A program made the position numbers and the translations under genes. Below the pieces are notes generated by a model. The model saw only the letters and a program-made list of their open reading frames with translations. It had not been told where the DNA came from and did not search any database. Shown here in pieces: positions 36,846-45,899 of a stretch of DNA of 64,000 nucleotides (position 1 is the first letter of the stretch; each line of letters opens with the position of its first letter). The stretch is from Vibrio hyugaensis. Its GTDB lineage: Bacteria; Pseudomonadota; Gammaproteobacteria; Enterobacterales; Vibrionaceae. Where the stretch lies: positions 1,984,001 to 2,048,000 of the forward strand of contig NZ_CP025794.1 of the NCBI RefSeq assembly GCF_002906655.1. The letters are read 5' to 3'.

Positions 36846-36871
36846 ACCTTACAGACACTGTTCTGTAAGGT
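36846..36871. repeat. Perfect inverted repeat after recG
   Basis: ACCTTACAGA and TCTGTAAGGT form a perfect 10-bp stem with a six-base loop, but no T run follows. It may be a weak recG terminator or a protein site. Confidence 0.45.
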
Positions 36872-37034
36872 TGAACTTGCACACATTCATTCTGTCTATG
36901 AATATCTCATTTAATAAAAGCCAAGTCGACTTTATTCAATAATTACGACAAGTTAGAGCAAACTCTACATAAAGTTAATACTCCAAGCGGATATAAAAAC
37001 GTCATAAATACACAATGTCATCAAGGATAGATGC

Positions 37035-39020
37035 ATGAAAAAACGTACCTTGCTTGCGGTCACAGCAGCATTAGTTGGCTCTGTACACTCCGCATCCATA
37101 GCAGCGCAAGATAGACAGAGCGCTATTCTTCAGTCAGCTGATCTTTTTGCCAAAAGTTCGGCTTACTTTAATCCCAAAATATCACCAGATGGAAAGCACT
37201 TAGCCTTTGAATCCAGTATCGATGGTAAAGATGCTTTGGTTATACTCGACAGTAAAACCATGCAGCCGAGCAGTGTGCTGCGCTTCTCAGGTAACGAGCA
37301 AGTGGGTGATTATTATTGGGTCAATAATGAACGTGTTGTCGCATCCAAAGAATATTTAAAGAGTTGGTCTACCGCTCCTCGCTACTATGGCGAACTCGTC
37401 TCGGCCAATGTGGATGGAAACAAATACGCTTATATATTTGGTTATAACCCTCCTCAAACTAGCCGCCTAGTGCGAGCATCCTCTATCGTAAGAGCTTACG
37501 GTGATGTCTTAGATATTCTGCCTGAAGACGACCGCCATATCTTAGTTTCTGCTCTGCCTTTCGGTGAATACAGTTTCAACTTGGAAGCGCCAAGAGAGGT
37601 GTACCGCGTCAACGTATACACCGGTAGGCGCTCAAAGATAACGACAGCACCCATCCCGTTTAGTCGGTTTCTCACCGACCATGATGGTGAAGTTCGCTTT
37701 GTTTCAGGCTTGAATAGCAATAACAAAGTCGAGCTTTATTATCGCGTCAACGATCAATGGAAAAGCTCCGATAAATTGGCGGCTTTAAAAAATTTCGAAG
37801 AGTTCTATCCCATCTCTTTTGCAGAGAGCCAAGATTCCGTTTATGCCGCGATAAGTCAGTCAGGTGAGCCAAGAGCAATCCATCACCTCAACTTAAAAAC
37901 CGGCAAAAGTACAAAAGTTGCCTCGGATGATACCGTCGATCCGAAGGAATACTGGTTAGATCCAGACTCAAAGCAACTTTACGCCGTCGAGTTTGAAAGT
38001 GATTACCCTACTTATGCCTTTGTTGATCCAAAAAACAAACGCAGCGAATACCTAAAGCAGATCCTCACTTCTCTGCCAGGTCATCAAGTTCGCCTAGTCA
38101 GTGAGACAGAAGCTGGTGATGCTTACGTCATTATGGCCTTTAACGATAGAAACCCTGGGGATTACTACTTATTTACCACCGAGCCAAAAGAAATTCGTTA
38201 TCTGTTCTCGGCACGAGAGTGGTTAGACCCAGAGAAAATGGCTGAAGTGAAGCCTTTTGAGTTCACCAGTCGAGACGGGAAAACCATCTCAGGTTATCTG
38301 ACATTGCCACCAAATACTGAAGCAAATAATCTCCCTCTTATCGTCAATCCGCATGGCGGTCCTCATGGTCCACGAGATTGGTGGCGTTTTACCGAGGAGA
38401 ATCAGTTTCTCGCTAACAATGACTATGCTGTGATGCAAGTAAATTTCCGTGGCAGTGGTGGCTTCGGTAAACAGTTTGAAGAGGCAGGCTATCGTAAATG
38501 GGGAACAAACATTCAATATGACATCATCGACGCCACCAAACACATTGTCGCAGAAGGCATCGCAGATAAAGAACGCATCTGTATTTCTGGCGGAAGCTTT
38601 GGTGGATACAGTGCATTGCAATCAGCCACCCTTGCACCTGAGTTATTCCAGTGCGCCGTGGGCAGTGCCGGTGTTTATGACCTTGAGTTGATGTTCACCG
38701 AAGGTGATATACCCGATAGCCGCATGGGGTTAAGCTTTTTGAAAGAAGTACTGGGAACCGACCCTAAAGTCTGGAAAGCAATGTCTCCAACTCATAATGC
38801 AGACAAGTTAAAAGCTTCTATCCTTCTCGTGCATGGGGGAAAAGACCAACGTGCGCCTATTGAACATTATGAGGCAATGGCTAAAGCACTCGACAAGCTC
38901 AACTACCCATACGAATCTTTTGTGTTAGACGATGAAGGACATGGCTTTTACAAAGATGAACACCGAGCTAAATATTACGCTCATGTGTTGGGCTTCTTTG
39001 ATAAGCACTTAAAAAACTAA
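37035..39020 (+). CDS. Secreted S9-family prolyl oligopeptidase-type peptidase
   Basis: 661 residues with a signal peptide (MKKRTLLAVTAALVGSVHSA; cleavage about residue 25). The middle (about 40-390) has the beta-propeller-like repeats of the S9 family. The C-terminal alpha/beta hydrolase domain carries the oxyanion region NPHGGPHGPRDWW, nucleophile Ser521 in ISGGSFGGYSA, Asp604 in HGGKDQRAP and His636 in DEGHGFY. It likely cleaves short peptides (dipeptidyl/acylaminoacyl type) in the periplasm. Monocistronic, between recG and xanP. Confidence 0.88.
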   Translation: MKKRTLLAVTAALVGSVHSASIAAQDRQSAILQSADLFAKSSAYFNPKISPDGKHLAFESSIDGKDALVILDSKTMQPSSVLRFSGNEQVGDYYWVNNERVVASKEYLKSWSTAPRYYGELVSANVDGNKYAYIFGYNPPQTSRLVRASSIVRAYGDVLDILPEDDRHILVSALPFGEYSFNLEAPREVYRVNVYTGRRSKITTAPIPFSRFLTDHDGEVRFVSGLNSNNKVELYYRVNDQWKSSDKLAALKNFEEFYPISFAESQDSVYAAISQSGEPRAIHHLNLKTGKSTKVASDDTVDPKEYWLDPDSKQLYAVEFESDYPTYAFVDPKNKRSEYLKQILTSLPGHQVRLVSETEAGDAYVIMAFNDRNPGDYYLFTTEPKEIRYLFSAREWLDPEKMAEVKPFEFTSRDGKTISGYLTLPPNTEANNLPLIVNPHGGPHGPRDWWRFTEENQFLANNDYAVMQVNFRGSGGFGKQFEEAGYRKWGTNIQYDIIDATKHIVAEGIADKERICISGGSFGGYSALQSATLAPELFQCAVGSAGVYDLELMFTEGDIPDSRMGLSFLKEVLGTDPKVWKAMSPTHNADKLKASILLVHGGKDQRAPIEHYEAMAKALDKLNYPYESFVLDDEGHGFYKDEHRAKYYAHVLGFFDKHLKN

Positions 39021-39039
39021 CCTCCCAAAGTAAAACCTT

Positions 39040-39076
39040 AAAGGCGATAACCATTCCGTTATCGCCTTTTCTTTTT
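39040..39076 (+). terminator. Terminator after the S9 peptidase gene
   Basis: AAAGGCGATAAC and GTTATCGCCTTT form a perfect 12-bp stem with a six-base loop, followed by TCTTTTT. Confidence 0.92.
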
Positions 39077-39081
39077 AGCCC

Positions 39082-39099
39082 AAAGCAAACGTTTGCTTT
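39082..39099. promoter_or_regulatory. PurR operator of xanP
   Basis: A perfect 18-base palindrome, AAAGCAAACGTTTGCTTT, contains the core of the E. coli PurR box (ACGCAAACGTTTGCGT). It covers the -35 hexamer of the promoter below, so the purine repressor bound with hypoxanthine or guanine should block initiation. Confidence 0.85.
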
Positions 39100-39120
39100 T
39101 TGAATAAATCCCTCTATAAT
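39092..39120 (+). promoter_or_regulatory. Promoter of xanP
   Basis: TTTGCT and TATAAT are 17 bases apart. The -35 lies inside the PurR palindrome. The start would fall near 39127, giving a leader of about 145 bases. Confidence 0.7.
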
Positions 39121-39272
39121 CGCGCTCAAAATTTATGGTGTGCACTTTGTCACATCAAACCAACCTGAGTTGACACTGATTAACAGCAATCACAGGTCAT
39201 AACGTCAACTCCACCCAGCACTCCCATTCAGCGAGCTCTGGGGCAAGAATTATTGCGACTAGCGAGACAAAC

Positions 39273-40664
39273 ATGACAACTTCAAACCGAACTTCGGAAC
39301 TGGTCTATCAGTTAAACGATCGTCCACCACTACCTCAGACCATTTTTGCTGCACTTCAGCATTTATTGGCGATGTTCGTAGCCGTTATCACCCCCTCTCT
39401 GATCATTTGTCAGTCTTTGGGTGTACCTGCTGACCAAACCAACACCATCATCAGCATGTCACTGTTTGCGTCAGGCGTGTCTTCCTTTATTCAAATTCGT
39501 ACCTTTGGCCCTATCGGCTCTGGTTTGCTTTCAGTGCAAGGCACCAGCTTTAACTTCTTAGGTCCAATCATTGGTGCGGGTCTTTCTCTTAAAGCCGGTG
39601 GCGCGGACCTCAGCACCATGATGGCGGCAATTTTCGGCACCATTTTGGTCGCCTCTTTTGCAGAAATCCTACTATCTCGCGTTTTAGAACATGCTCGCCG
39701 CATCATCACGCCACTGGTATCTGGCATTGTCGTGACGCTTATCGGCCTGACACTTATCCAAGTGGGTTTGGTATCAATGGGCGGCGGTTATGCTGCAATG
39801 GGCGATGGCTCTTTCGGTAGCCTAGATAAGTTAGCCCTCGCTGGTACAGTACTTGGCTTGATCGTCATTCTTAACCGTTCAAAGAACCCATACCTGCGCG
39901 TTGCATCTATCGTGATTGCGATGGTGGTTGGCTACGTCATGGCGTACTTCATGGGCATGGTCGACACATCAACACTGGGCGAAACTGATCTCATCGCACT
40001 GCCGATCCCAATGCAATACGGCTTAAGCTTCGACTGGTCTCTGTTTATTCCACTGGTTCTGATTTTCTTTATCACAGCGCTAGAAGCAATTGGTGACATC
40101 ACCGCAACGTCTGAGGTTTCAGGTGAGCCAGTAAAAGGTCCGGTTTACATGAAGCGCATCAAAGGTGGCGTATTAGCTGACGGTCTAAACTCAGCAATTG
40201 CAGCAGTGTTCAACAGCTTCCCGAACTCTACCTTCAGCCAAAACAACGGCATCATCATGCTCACTGGTGTAGCAAGCCGTTACGTGGGTTACTTCATCTC
40301 AGGCATGTTGGTGATTCTGGGTCTGTTCCCGGGTGTGGCAAGCTTTGTTCAACTGATTCCTGAGCCAGTCCTGGGCGGCGCAACCATCGTGATGTTCGGC
40401 ACCATTGCCGCAGCGGGCGTGCGCATTATCTCTCGTGTCGACCTCGATCGCCGCGCAATCCTAATTATGGCGCTGTCATTCTCAATGGGTTTGGGCATTG
40501 CACAAAAACCAGAAATTCTGCAATTCATGCCTGAGTTCATTAAGAGTATTTTCTCAACAGGCGTGGCGGCAGGCGGCATCACCGCTATCGTATTGAACCT
40601 ACTGCTTCCAGAGAAACTGGAAGAGGAAGACGAGCTGGTCGCTCAAGAGGTAAAAGAATCCTAA
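39273..40664 (+). CDS. xanP: Xanthine permease XanP (NCS2 family)
   Basis: 463 residues, the same as E. coli XanP (YicE), with about 14 membrane segments and NCS2 signatures: [16 protein letters not shown] near residue 29, [16 protein letters not shown] (substrate-binding Glu/Asp region near 270) and [15 protein letters not shown]. Proton-coupled xanthine uptake at the inner membrane. E. coli also has xanP a short way after recG. The PurR box upstream supports a purine substrate. Its stop codon lies at the very edge of a palindromic repeat. Confidence 0.92.
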   Translation: MTTSNRTSELVYQLNDRPPLPQTIFAALQHLLAMFVAVITPSLIICQSLGVPADQTNTIISMSLFASGVSSFIQIRTFGPIGSGLLSVQGTSFNFLGPIIGAGLSLKAGGADLSTMMAAIFGTILVASFAEILLSRVLEHARRIITPLVSGIVVTLIGLTLIQVGLVSMGGGYAAMGDGSFGSLDKLALAGTVLGLIVILNRSKNPYLRVASIVIAMVVGYVMAYFMGMVDTSTLGETDLIALPIPMQYGLSFDWSLFIPLVLIFFITALEAIGDITATSEVSGEPVKGPVYMKRIKGGVLADGLNSAIAAVFNSFPNSTFSQNNGIIMLTGVASRYVGYFISGMLVILGLFPGVASFVQLIPEPVLGGATIVMFGTIAAAGVRIISRVDLDRRAILIMALSFSMGLGIAQKPEILQFMPEFIKSIFSTGVAAGGITAIVLNLLLPEKLEEEDELVAQEVKES

Positions 40665-40826
40665 TACCAATTCCGTTAATTAGATGTTCAAAAAATTGCG
40701 CCGGTAAAATCACTTAGAACAAGGCAAAGATTGCAGCTAGCTAGTTACTCTACCTACAAAATCTTTAACGCCGTTATAAGTGATTTTAACCAGCAAGAAT
40801 GAGCAGATAATTGATAGAATTGGTAT
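40664..40826. repeat. MITE-like imperfect palindrome between xanP and envZ
   Basis: 163 bp bounded by perfect 10-base inverted ends ATACCAATTC and GAATTGGTAT. Symmetric internal pairs support one large dyad: AAAATCACTT (40706-40715) with AAGTGATTTT (40778-40787), and AAAGAT (40726) with ATCTTT (40761). TA flanks both ends. No coding capacity. It begins at the last base of the xanP stop codon. Confidence 0.7.
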
Positions 40827-40848
40827 AATCTTGCACTAGGATGATCGG

Positions 40849-40879
40849 AAAGCCCAACCAAACTTTGGTTGGGCTTTTT
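40849..40879 (-). terminator. Bidirectional terminator after envZ
   Basis: AAAGCCCAACCAAA and TTTGGTTGGGCTTTTT pair almost perfectly with A/T runs on both sides. Confidence 0.9.
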
Positions 40880-40904
40880 ATTGGAATCGATTGAGCGAGA
40901 AAGC

Positions 40905-42197
40905 TTACTTGGTTGGGAAACTGATTTGCGCGCTTAGCCCGCCTTCACTGCGGTTACGTACCACAACCGAGCCAGAGTGTTGACTGACGATACGTTTAAC
41001 AATGGCCAAACCCAAGCCTGTCCCTTCACTGCCACGTGCAGTATCACCACGAGTAAAAGGTTCAAACAAGCGTGCGATTTGCGATTGCTCGATACCCGGA
41101 CCATTGTCTTCAACGCACACCCACACTAACTGTTTGTCGGCGGTGACGCCCGTACTGATTTTCACCCAGCCATTGCCGTATCGTAGAGCATTAACCACAA
41201 GGTTACTCACCGCGCGTTTAATCGCGATTGGACTGCCTTTCGCGGTTGGCATCGTAGGGTTGAGGTCAGTTTCAATTTCGACTTCATAACCCCCTTCCGA
41301 CGTTGCAACATCACTGGTGATGGTATTGATGTCCACCTGCTCAAACGACTCTTTATTTACTGGCTTGAGGTAGTCCATGAACTGGCTAATGATCTCGTTA
41401 CACTCTTCAGTATCACTGATGATGCCTTCAGCTAAGTAACTGTCTTCTGGCGACATCATTTCTGTCGCAAGACGAATACGCGTCAATGGCGTACGTAAGT
41501 CGTGACTGATACCCGCCATTAATAGCGCGCGGTCTTCTTCCAGTTCTTGAATGCCTTTCGACATCTGGTTGAATGCGCGAGTGACAGAGCGGATTTCTGA
41601 AGCCCCCTTCTCTGGCAATGGCGGCGGAATTTCACCTCGACCTACTCCTTTCGCGGCTTTTTCTAGCGCAATCAAAGGTCGGTTCTGCAAACGGATAAAT
41701 AGCCAACCACCAGCAATGATCAGAAGCGCCATGATTAAGCTATTGCGAAACAGCGGAGCAAAATCTTCTTCTTGCAGTTCAGAAAGTGGAATACGAATGA
41801 TGGAGTTCGGCAACTGATCGATGCGCATCCACAGAATGTAGCTCTCACTGCCAAGTAGCAAACGAACTTCCGTTGGTGAGCCAAGCTCTTGCGACATTTC
41901 TTCTGACATCAAGTCAATCGACATCGCATGATTGAACTCATTCATCATCTCGCTATCAACGCTATGTACTGTTACTCCAAGATTTTCTAGTAATTGGTGA
42001 CGCAGAGGTGCATCAGACTTGAGTAAACCATCTTCATCAAGAACCAAATTCAATTCATGAGCAAGAATTTTGTTGAACTGTTGCAAACTTGGCATCAACG
42101 CGTAATTAAAAACGGCGTAGTAAGAAAAGACTTGGCTAGCGAGAAGCAAAGAAATGAACAGTAAAATGGATTGTGTAAATGAACTTCGGATTCGCAT
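40905..42197 (-). CDS. envZ: Osmosensor histidine kinase EnvZ
   Basis: 430 residues: first membrane helix at about 10-30, periplasmic domain, second helix at about 155-172, HAMP linker, H-box [21 protein letters not shown] (phosphorylated His near 232), N-box [10 protein letters not shown], and G-boxes CVEDNGPGI and [12 protein letters not shown]. It phosphorylates and dephosphorylates OmpR. Unlike in E. coli, where the two genes overlap, a 124-bp gap containing a hairpin separates it from ompR. Confidence 0.95.
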   Translation of the reverse strand: MRIRSSFTQSILLFISLLLASQVFSYYAVFNYALMPSLQQFNKILAHELNLVLDEDGLLKSDAPLRHQLLENLGVTVHSVDSEMMNEFNHAMSIDLMSEEMSQELGSPTEVRLLLGSESYILWMRIDQLPNSIIRIPLSELQEEDFAPLFRNSLIMALLIIAGGWLFIRLQNRPLIALEKAAKGVGRGEIPPPLPEKGASEIRSVTRAFNQMSKGIQELEEDRALLMAGISHDLRTPLTRIRLATEMMSPEDSYLAEGIISDTEECNEIISQFMDYLKPVNKESFEQVDINTITSDVATSEGGYEVEIETDLNPTMPTAKGSPIAIKRAVSNLVVNALRYGNGWVKISTGVTADKQLVWVCVEDNGPGIEQSQIARLFEPFTRGDTARGSEGTGLGLAIVKRIVSQHSGSVVVRNRSEGGLSAQISFPTK

Positions 42198-42251
42198 GGA
42201 GGATCCCTAATGGACTGTTCCTAGTGAACAACATTAATTGCGAGTTTCCAG

Positions 42252-42278
42252 CCCTCAAACAGGAAGGAGGTTTGAGGG
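42252..42278 (-). repeat. Hairpin in the ompR-envZ gap
   Basis: CCCTCAAAC and GTTTGAGGG form a perfect 9-bp stem with a nine-base loop. No T tract follows on either strand, so it may be an RNA-processing or stability element, lowering EnvZ relative to OmpR. Confidence 0.55.
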
Positions 42279-42321
42279 TGGAATATGAGCTGCCGAGTAT
42301 CGGCAAACCTTTTATAGCGGA

Positions 42322-43041
42322 TTACGCTTCTTTACCGTCTGGAACGAACACGTAGCCTAAACCCCACACCGTCTGGATGTAGCGCGGCTTGCTTGGATCA
42401 TCCTCAAGCATGCGGCGTAGACGCGAAATTTGAACGTCGATAGAACGCTCCATTGCCGAGTATTCACGACCACGGGCCATGTTCATCAGCTTATCACGTG
42501 ACATCGGCTCACGAGCGTTAGTCACAAGTGCTTTCAGCACCGCAAACTCACCTGAAGTCAGTGGCATCGCCTCTTCACCACGGAACATTTCGCGCGTTCC
42601 TAGGTTCAGACGGAAGTCACCAAACTCAACGACTTTCTCTTCCGTGCTTGGCGCACCAGGTAGTTCAACCGTTTGGCGGCGAAGTACTGCTTTAATTCGA
42701 GCCAGCAGTTCACGCGGGTTAAACGGTTTTGGTAAGTAATCGTCTGCTCCCACTTCTAGACCAACAATACGATCAACTTCATCGCCTTTCGCCGTAAGCA
42801 TTAGGATAGGTAGCATGTTGTTGGCATGACGTAAACGACGACAAATCGATAAGCCATCTTCGCCCGGCAACATTAAATCCAGCACCATAAGGTGGAAGTT
42901 TTCACGGGTCAGAAGACGATCCATCTGCTCGCCGTTAGCGACACTTCTCACCTGAAAACCTTGCTCAGAAAGGTAACGCTCCAAAAGAGCACGCAAACGA
43001 GCATCGTCATCAACCACTAATATTTTATGATTTTCCTGCAT
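42322..43041 (-). CDS. ompR: Response regulator OmpR
   Basis: 239 residues, as in E. coli. Receiver domain with acidic pocket VVDDDARLR and phosphorylated Asp55 (LMVLDLMLPGEDG), then a C-terminal winged helix (MSRDKLMNMARGREYSAMER, RYIQTVWGLGYVFVPDG). Controls porins and other osmotically regulated genes. Divergent from greB. Confidence 0.96.
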   Translation of the reverse strand: MQENHKILVVDDDARLRALLERYLSEQGFQVRSVANGEQMDRLLTRENFHLMVLDLMLPGEDGLSICRRLRHANNMLPILMLTAKGDEVDRIVGLEVGADDYLPKPFNPRELLARIKAVLRRQTVELPGAPSTEEKVVEFGDFRLNLGTREMFRGEEAMPLTSGEFAVLKALVTNAREPMSRDKLMNMARGREYSAMERSIDVQISRLRRMLEDDPSKPRYIQTVWGLGYVFVPDGKEA

Positions 43042-43255
43042 TGAAACATCCTTTCAGAGGCATCTATTGTCAAAAATGTATCACTGTTTTTTCAAATGTG
43101 CTTGTTCAAATTGTTACTCTTTTTATCTTAACCACGATTTTGATGGATTATTCCCATGTTTCACGTTGTTTTTCTCTCAATCACAACAATTTACAGTCAG
43201 GCAAAATCAAGGCTAATATGGTCGACAGAATCCAATAACGGCTGATTTACTTCTA

Positions 43256-43741
43256 ATGAAAACCAATTTAATTACCCGTGAAGGCTACAATCGCCTAAAA
43301 ACAGAACTCGACTTTCTTTGGAGAGAAGATCGCCCAGAGGTCACTAAAAAAGTGACTTGGGCCGCGAGCCTCGGTGATCGCAGTGAAAATGCAGATTATC
43401 AGTACAACAAAAAACGTTTGCGTGAAATTGACCGTCGCGTCAGATACTTACGCAAACGCCTAGAGCAAGTCAAAGTGGTGGATTACTCACCTCAACAAGA
43501 AGGCAAAGTGTTCTTTGGTGCTTGGGTAGAAATTGAGAATGAAGCGGGCGATGTGAAGCATTTTCGCATTGTGGGTCCCGATGAGATCTATGGCGACGCA
43601 AAAGGCTATATCTCGATTGATTCCCCAATGGCTCGCGCGCTACTAAAAAAAGAAGTCGATGACGAATTCGCAGTAAGAACGCCGGAAGGTTACAAAGAAT
43701 GGTTTATTAACAGCATTCGCTACCAAGCCGAAGAAAATTGA
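43256..43741 (+). CDS. greB: Transcript cleavage factor GreB
   Basis: 161 residues. N-terminal coiled coil with the acidic tip DRSENADYQYNKKR at about residues 41-54, which enters the RNA polymerase secondary channel and provokes cleavage of backtracked RNA; C-terminal FKBP-like domain. Divergent from ompR, as in E. coli. Confidence 0.96.
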   Translation: MKTNLITREGYNRLKTELDFLWREDRPEVTKKVTWAASLGDRSENADYQYNKKRLREIDRRVRYLRKRLEQVKVVDYSPQQEGKVFFGAWVEIENEAGDVKHFRIVGPDEIYGDAKGYISIDSPMARALLKKEVDDEFAVRTPEGYKEWFINSIRYQAEEN

Positions 43742-43760
43742 TTCTGTAACCCCAAAAAAG

Positions 43761-43788
43761 AAAGCCGCACTATTGAGTGCGGCTTTTG
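43761..43788. terminator. Terminator between greB and the retropepsin-like gene
   Basis: AAGCCGCACT and AGTGCGGCTT form a 10-bp stem, with an A run before and TTTTGCGTTTT after, so it can act in both directions. Confidence 0.88.
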
Positions 43789-43812
43789 CGTTTTAGATAC
43801 CAACCTTGGGGG

Positions 43813-45690
43813 TTACTCTTCGTAGTCAGGCTTGTCGGTCACAATGTAGTTGGTGTCGCTGGCAACGATCGCACCGTGCTTCAAGAAGTTCTTACCCAGA
43901 ATCATGCTGTAATGGAAGCGGCTGCGGTCTTGCAGGTTAACGCGAATCTTCTTCTCTAACTCTCCCAACTTGACGTGCATTTCCACTACAGGGCGCACGT
44001 TGGCCTTCTCGCCTTTCTTGGCTTTAATGCGCATCACGTCGACAACTGGCTTGGTAAATTCCTTCTTCATACCACTGTCGTTCTCGTAGGTGAAACTCAC
44101 CATGTCTTTGCCATCTTTCTTGAACTGTTTGATGTTCTTGGCATTAATCGAGCTCACATCCGCACCTGTATCCAACTTCACAGGGAATGACATACCTTCC
44201 ACTTCAGCAACTTCAATGTGACCAGCTTTAAACAGCGGTTTTGCATCCAACAAATGATCCGCACGAGTATTCAGAAGCACACCACCTTTTGCCATGTTGT
44301 GGCCAAAGACAAAGAATGGTTGCTCTTGGTCATCTTTCTCCAACACATCAACCGCAAACTCGATAGTTTTTTCCTCATCGCCAAACAAGAACTCGCCTTC
44401 CACGACAGGACGAACTGAATCACCCACTTTTAGCTTTTTCAAAACAGGCTTCGTGATTTTTTCTTCCTTACCTTCAGTTGTTGGTAAGTAGAAAGTCACC
44501 ACTTCTTTTCTATCTTTTTCTGTAAGCTCGAAGCCATCAACACGCAAAAGTGGGGTCTTAACAGCAAACGTCGGGTAAGCTGCCAGCACGTGGCCGTCTA
44601 TGTTTACCGATTCTTCTGGTGAGATAACCAATGGTTTCGACTTAAGCGCATTTTTGAAGGATTTCTCCACACCACCTAGTAAGTTTTCTTTATCGGTATC
44701 AATTACAAAATGTTGACTCGCGACATCTTTGCCAAGGCGAATTTGCGAGCTGAAACCACTGCGGTCACGTAGGTACACCAACCATTGCTGAGTTTCGGTT
44801 TCGCTCACTTTGACAGGTAAATAAACCAAAGGGCGCTCGCTTTTACTTGTTTTCAGCATACGCACTAATGGCAGAGTCATTGGATGACGTTTACCGTTTT
44901 CACCTTCTAAGGTGAAGGAAACCTGTTTTTTCTTCTCGTCCACTTTGATGTTCAAAGCATGCACATTGGTGTAACGACTGGTGGTTGAGATGCTAATTTT
45001 GTATGGCACACCTTCGACTTCAACCGTTTCTTTTTTACCAATCATCTGGGCTTTAGGTTGCTCTTGAAGATAATCGTAGCCAGCAAACACCCATGCATTG
45101 TTATCAAGGTATGTCTTACCAATCAAAATGGGTGCAGAAAATTGAGTACGCTTAGTGAGGTTCACCACGGTATCAACCGTGTGTCCTGCAATGGTCATCG
45201 GCATCTTCACCGTTGGACGCAAAATCGGCTTTTCGCTGGTGCGGCTGCGAATCGCGCTAATACGTTCTAGATCATCAGTGATTTTAATATCTTTGCCTTT
45301 GTACGGATGATGAAGAGTAAAGCTCACTTTTACTTGATACGGCTTAAAACTATCGGCATCCCAATTTGCTTTGGTTCCACCAAGATCATCAATAATCGCC
45401 CACATCAACTTATCGTCTTTGAGTTTTTTATATTCTGGGTTCGAGCTACTGACGTGGATATTTTCCGCATTCATTGATGTGGTGTCGGCACCTGTGTCGA
45501 TTTTACCGATAAACGGCACGCCACTTAGTTCAGGAATATCACCGTAGTAAACACTTTCAACACGGCCTAAGACCAGTTTGTCATCAAGTTGATAGATGGG
45601 ATCTTGAGTGGTCGCGGAGAGAGTTTGCGACCAAGCAAGCGGCGTCGCTAATAAGGCACCAGAAAGCGCCAAAGACATTTTCTTCATCAT
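43813..45690 (-). CDS. Periplasmic protein with tandem retropepsin-like (RimK-associated ATP-dependent zinc protease-type) domains
   Basis: 625 residues with a signal peptide (MMKKMSLALSGALLATPLAWS). Two copies of the family's active-site motif are present: IGKIDTGADTTSMNA near residue 62 and VKLDTGADVSSINA near residue 510, each followed by RPVV/RPTVKMP and a late ILIGKTYL or MILGKNFL strand. A middle copy (about 210-350) keeps the fold marks (RPLVYLPVKV, QIRLGKD) but has lost DTG. The family (PF05618) is named as an ATP-dependent zinc protease, but DTGA points to a retropepsin-like aspartic peptidase fold. Such enzymes need two aspartates, and here one chain supplies both. Stands alone between greB and tex. 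Confidence 0.8.
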   Translation of the reverse strand: MMKKMSLALSGALLATPLAWSQTLSATTQDPIYQLDDKLVLGRVESVYYGDIPELSGVPFIGKIDTGADTTSMNAENIHVSSSNPEYKKLKDDKLMWAIIDDLGGTKANWDADSFKPYQVKVSFTLHHPYKGKDIKITDDLERISAIRSRTSEKPILRPTVKMPMTIAGHTVDTVVNLTKRTQFSAPILIGKTYLDNNAWVFAGYDYLQEQPKAQMIGKKETVEVEGVPYKISISTTSRYTNVHALNIKVDEKKKQVSFTLEGENGKRHPMTLPLVRMLKTSKSERPLVYLPVKVSETETQQWLVYLRDRSGFSSQIRLGKDVASQHFVIDTDKENLLGGVEKSFKNALKSKPLVISPEESVNIDGHVLAAYPTFAVKTPLLRVDGFELTEKDRKEVVTFYLPTTEGKEEKITKPVLKKLKVGDSVRPVVEGEFLFGDEEKTIEFAVDVLEKDDQEQPFFVFGHNMAKGGVLLNTRADHLLDAKPLFKAGHIEVAEVEGMSFPVKLDTGADVSSINAKNIKQFKKDGKDMVSFTYENDSGMKKEFTKPVVDVMRIKAKKGEKANVRPVVEMHVKLGELEKKIRVNLQDRSRFHYSMILGKNFLKHGAIVASDTNYIVTDKPDYEE

Positions 45691-45899
45691 TGTTTTCCGT
45701 GTGAGCTAAGGTACAAGGTTAGTCGATAACCGAATGTATAAGTTCTCAATTTACTTACAGTTTTGACACAAATCTGACTGATGTCCACCAGCGCTCGGTA
45801 AATTTTCGCGTGACTAGTTTAAAACATTGCAAATTCCATGAATGACCCCAATGTTCTATACACAACCAATATCTAAACAGAATTAAAGAGAATACACGG

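Noticed and set aside
41551..41817. Long open frames opposite envZ, gsp and other genes
   Set aside because: These are shadows of well-identified genes with strong family motifs on the other strand.
43041..43238. 65-codon frame between ompR and greB
   Set aside because: It fills the divergent promoter region, has no clear ribosome-binding site and its composition follows the A+T-rich spacer.
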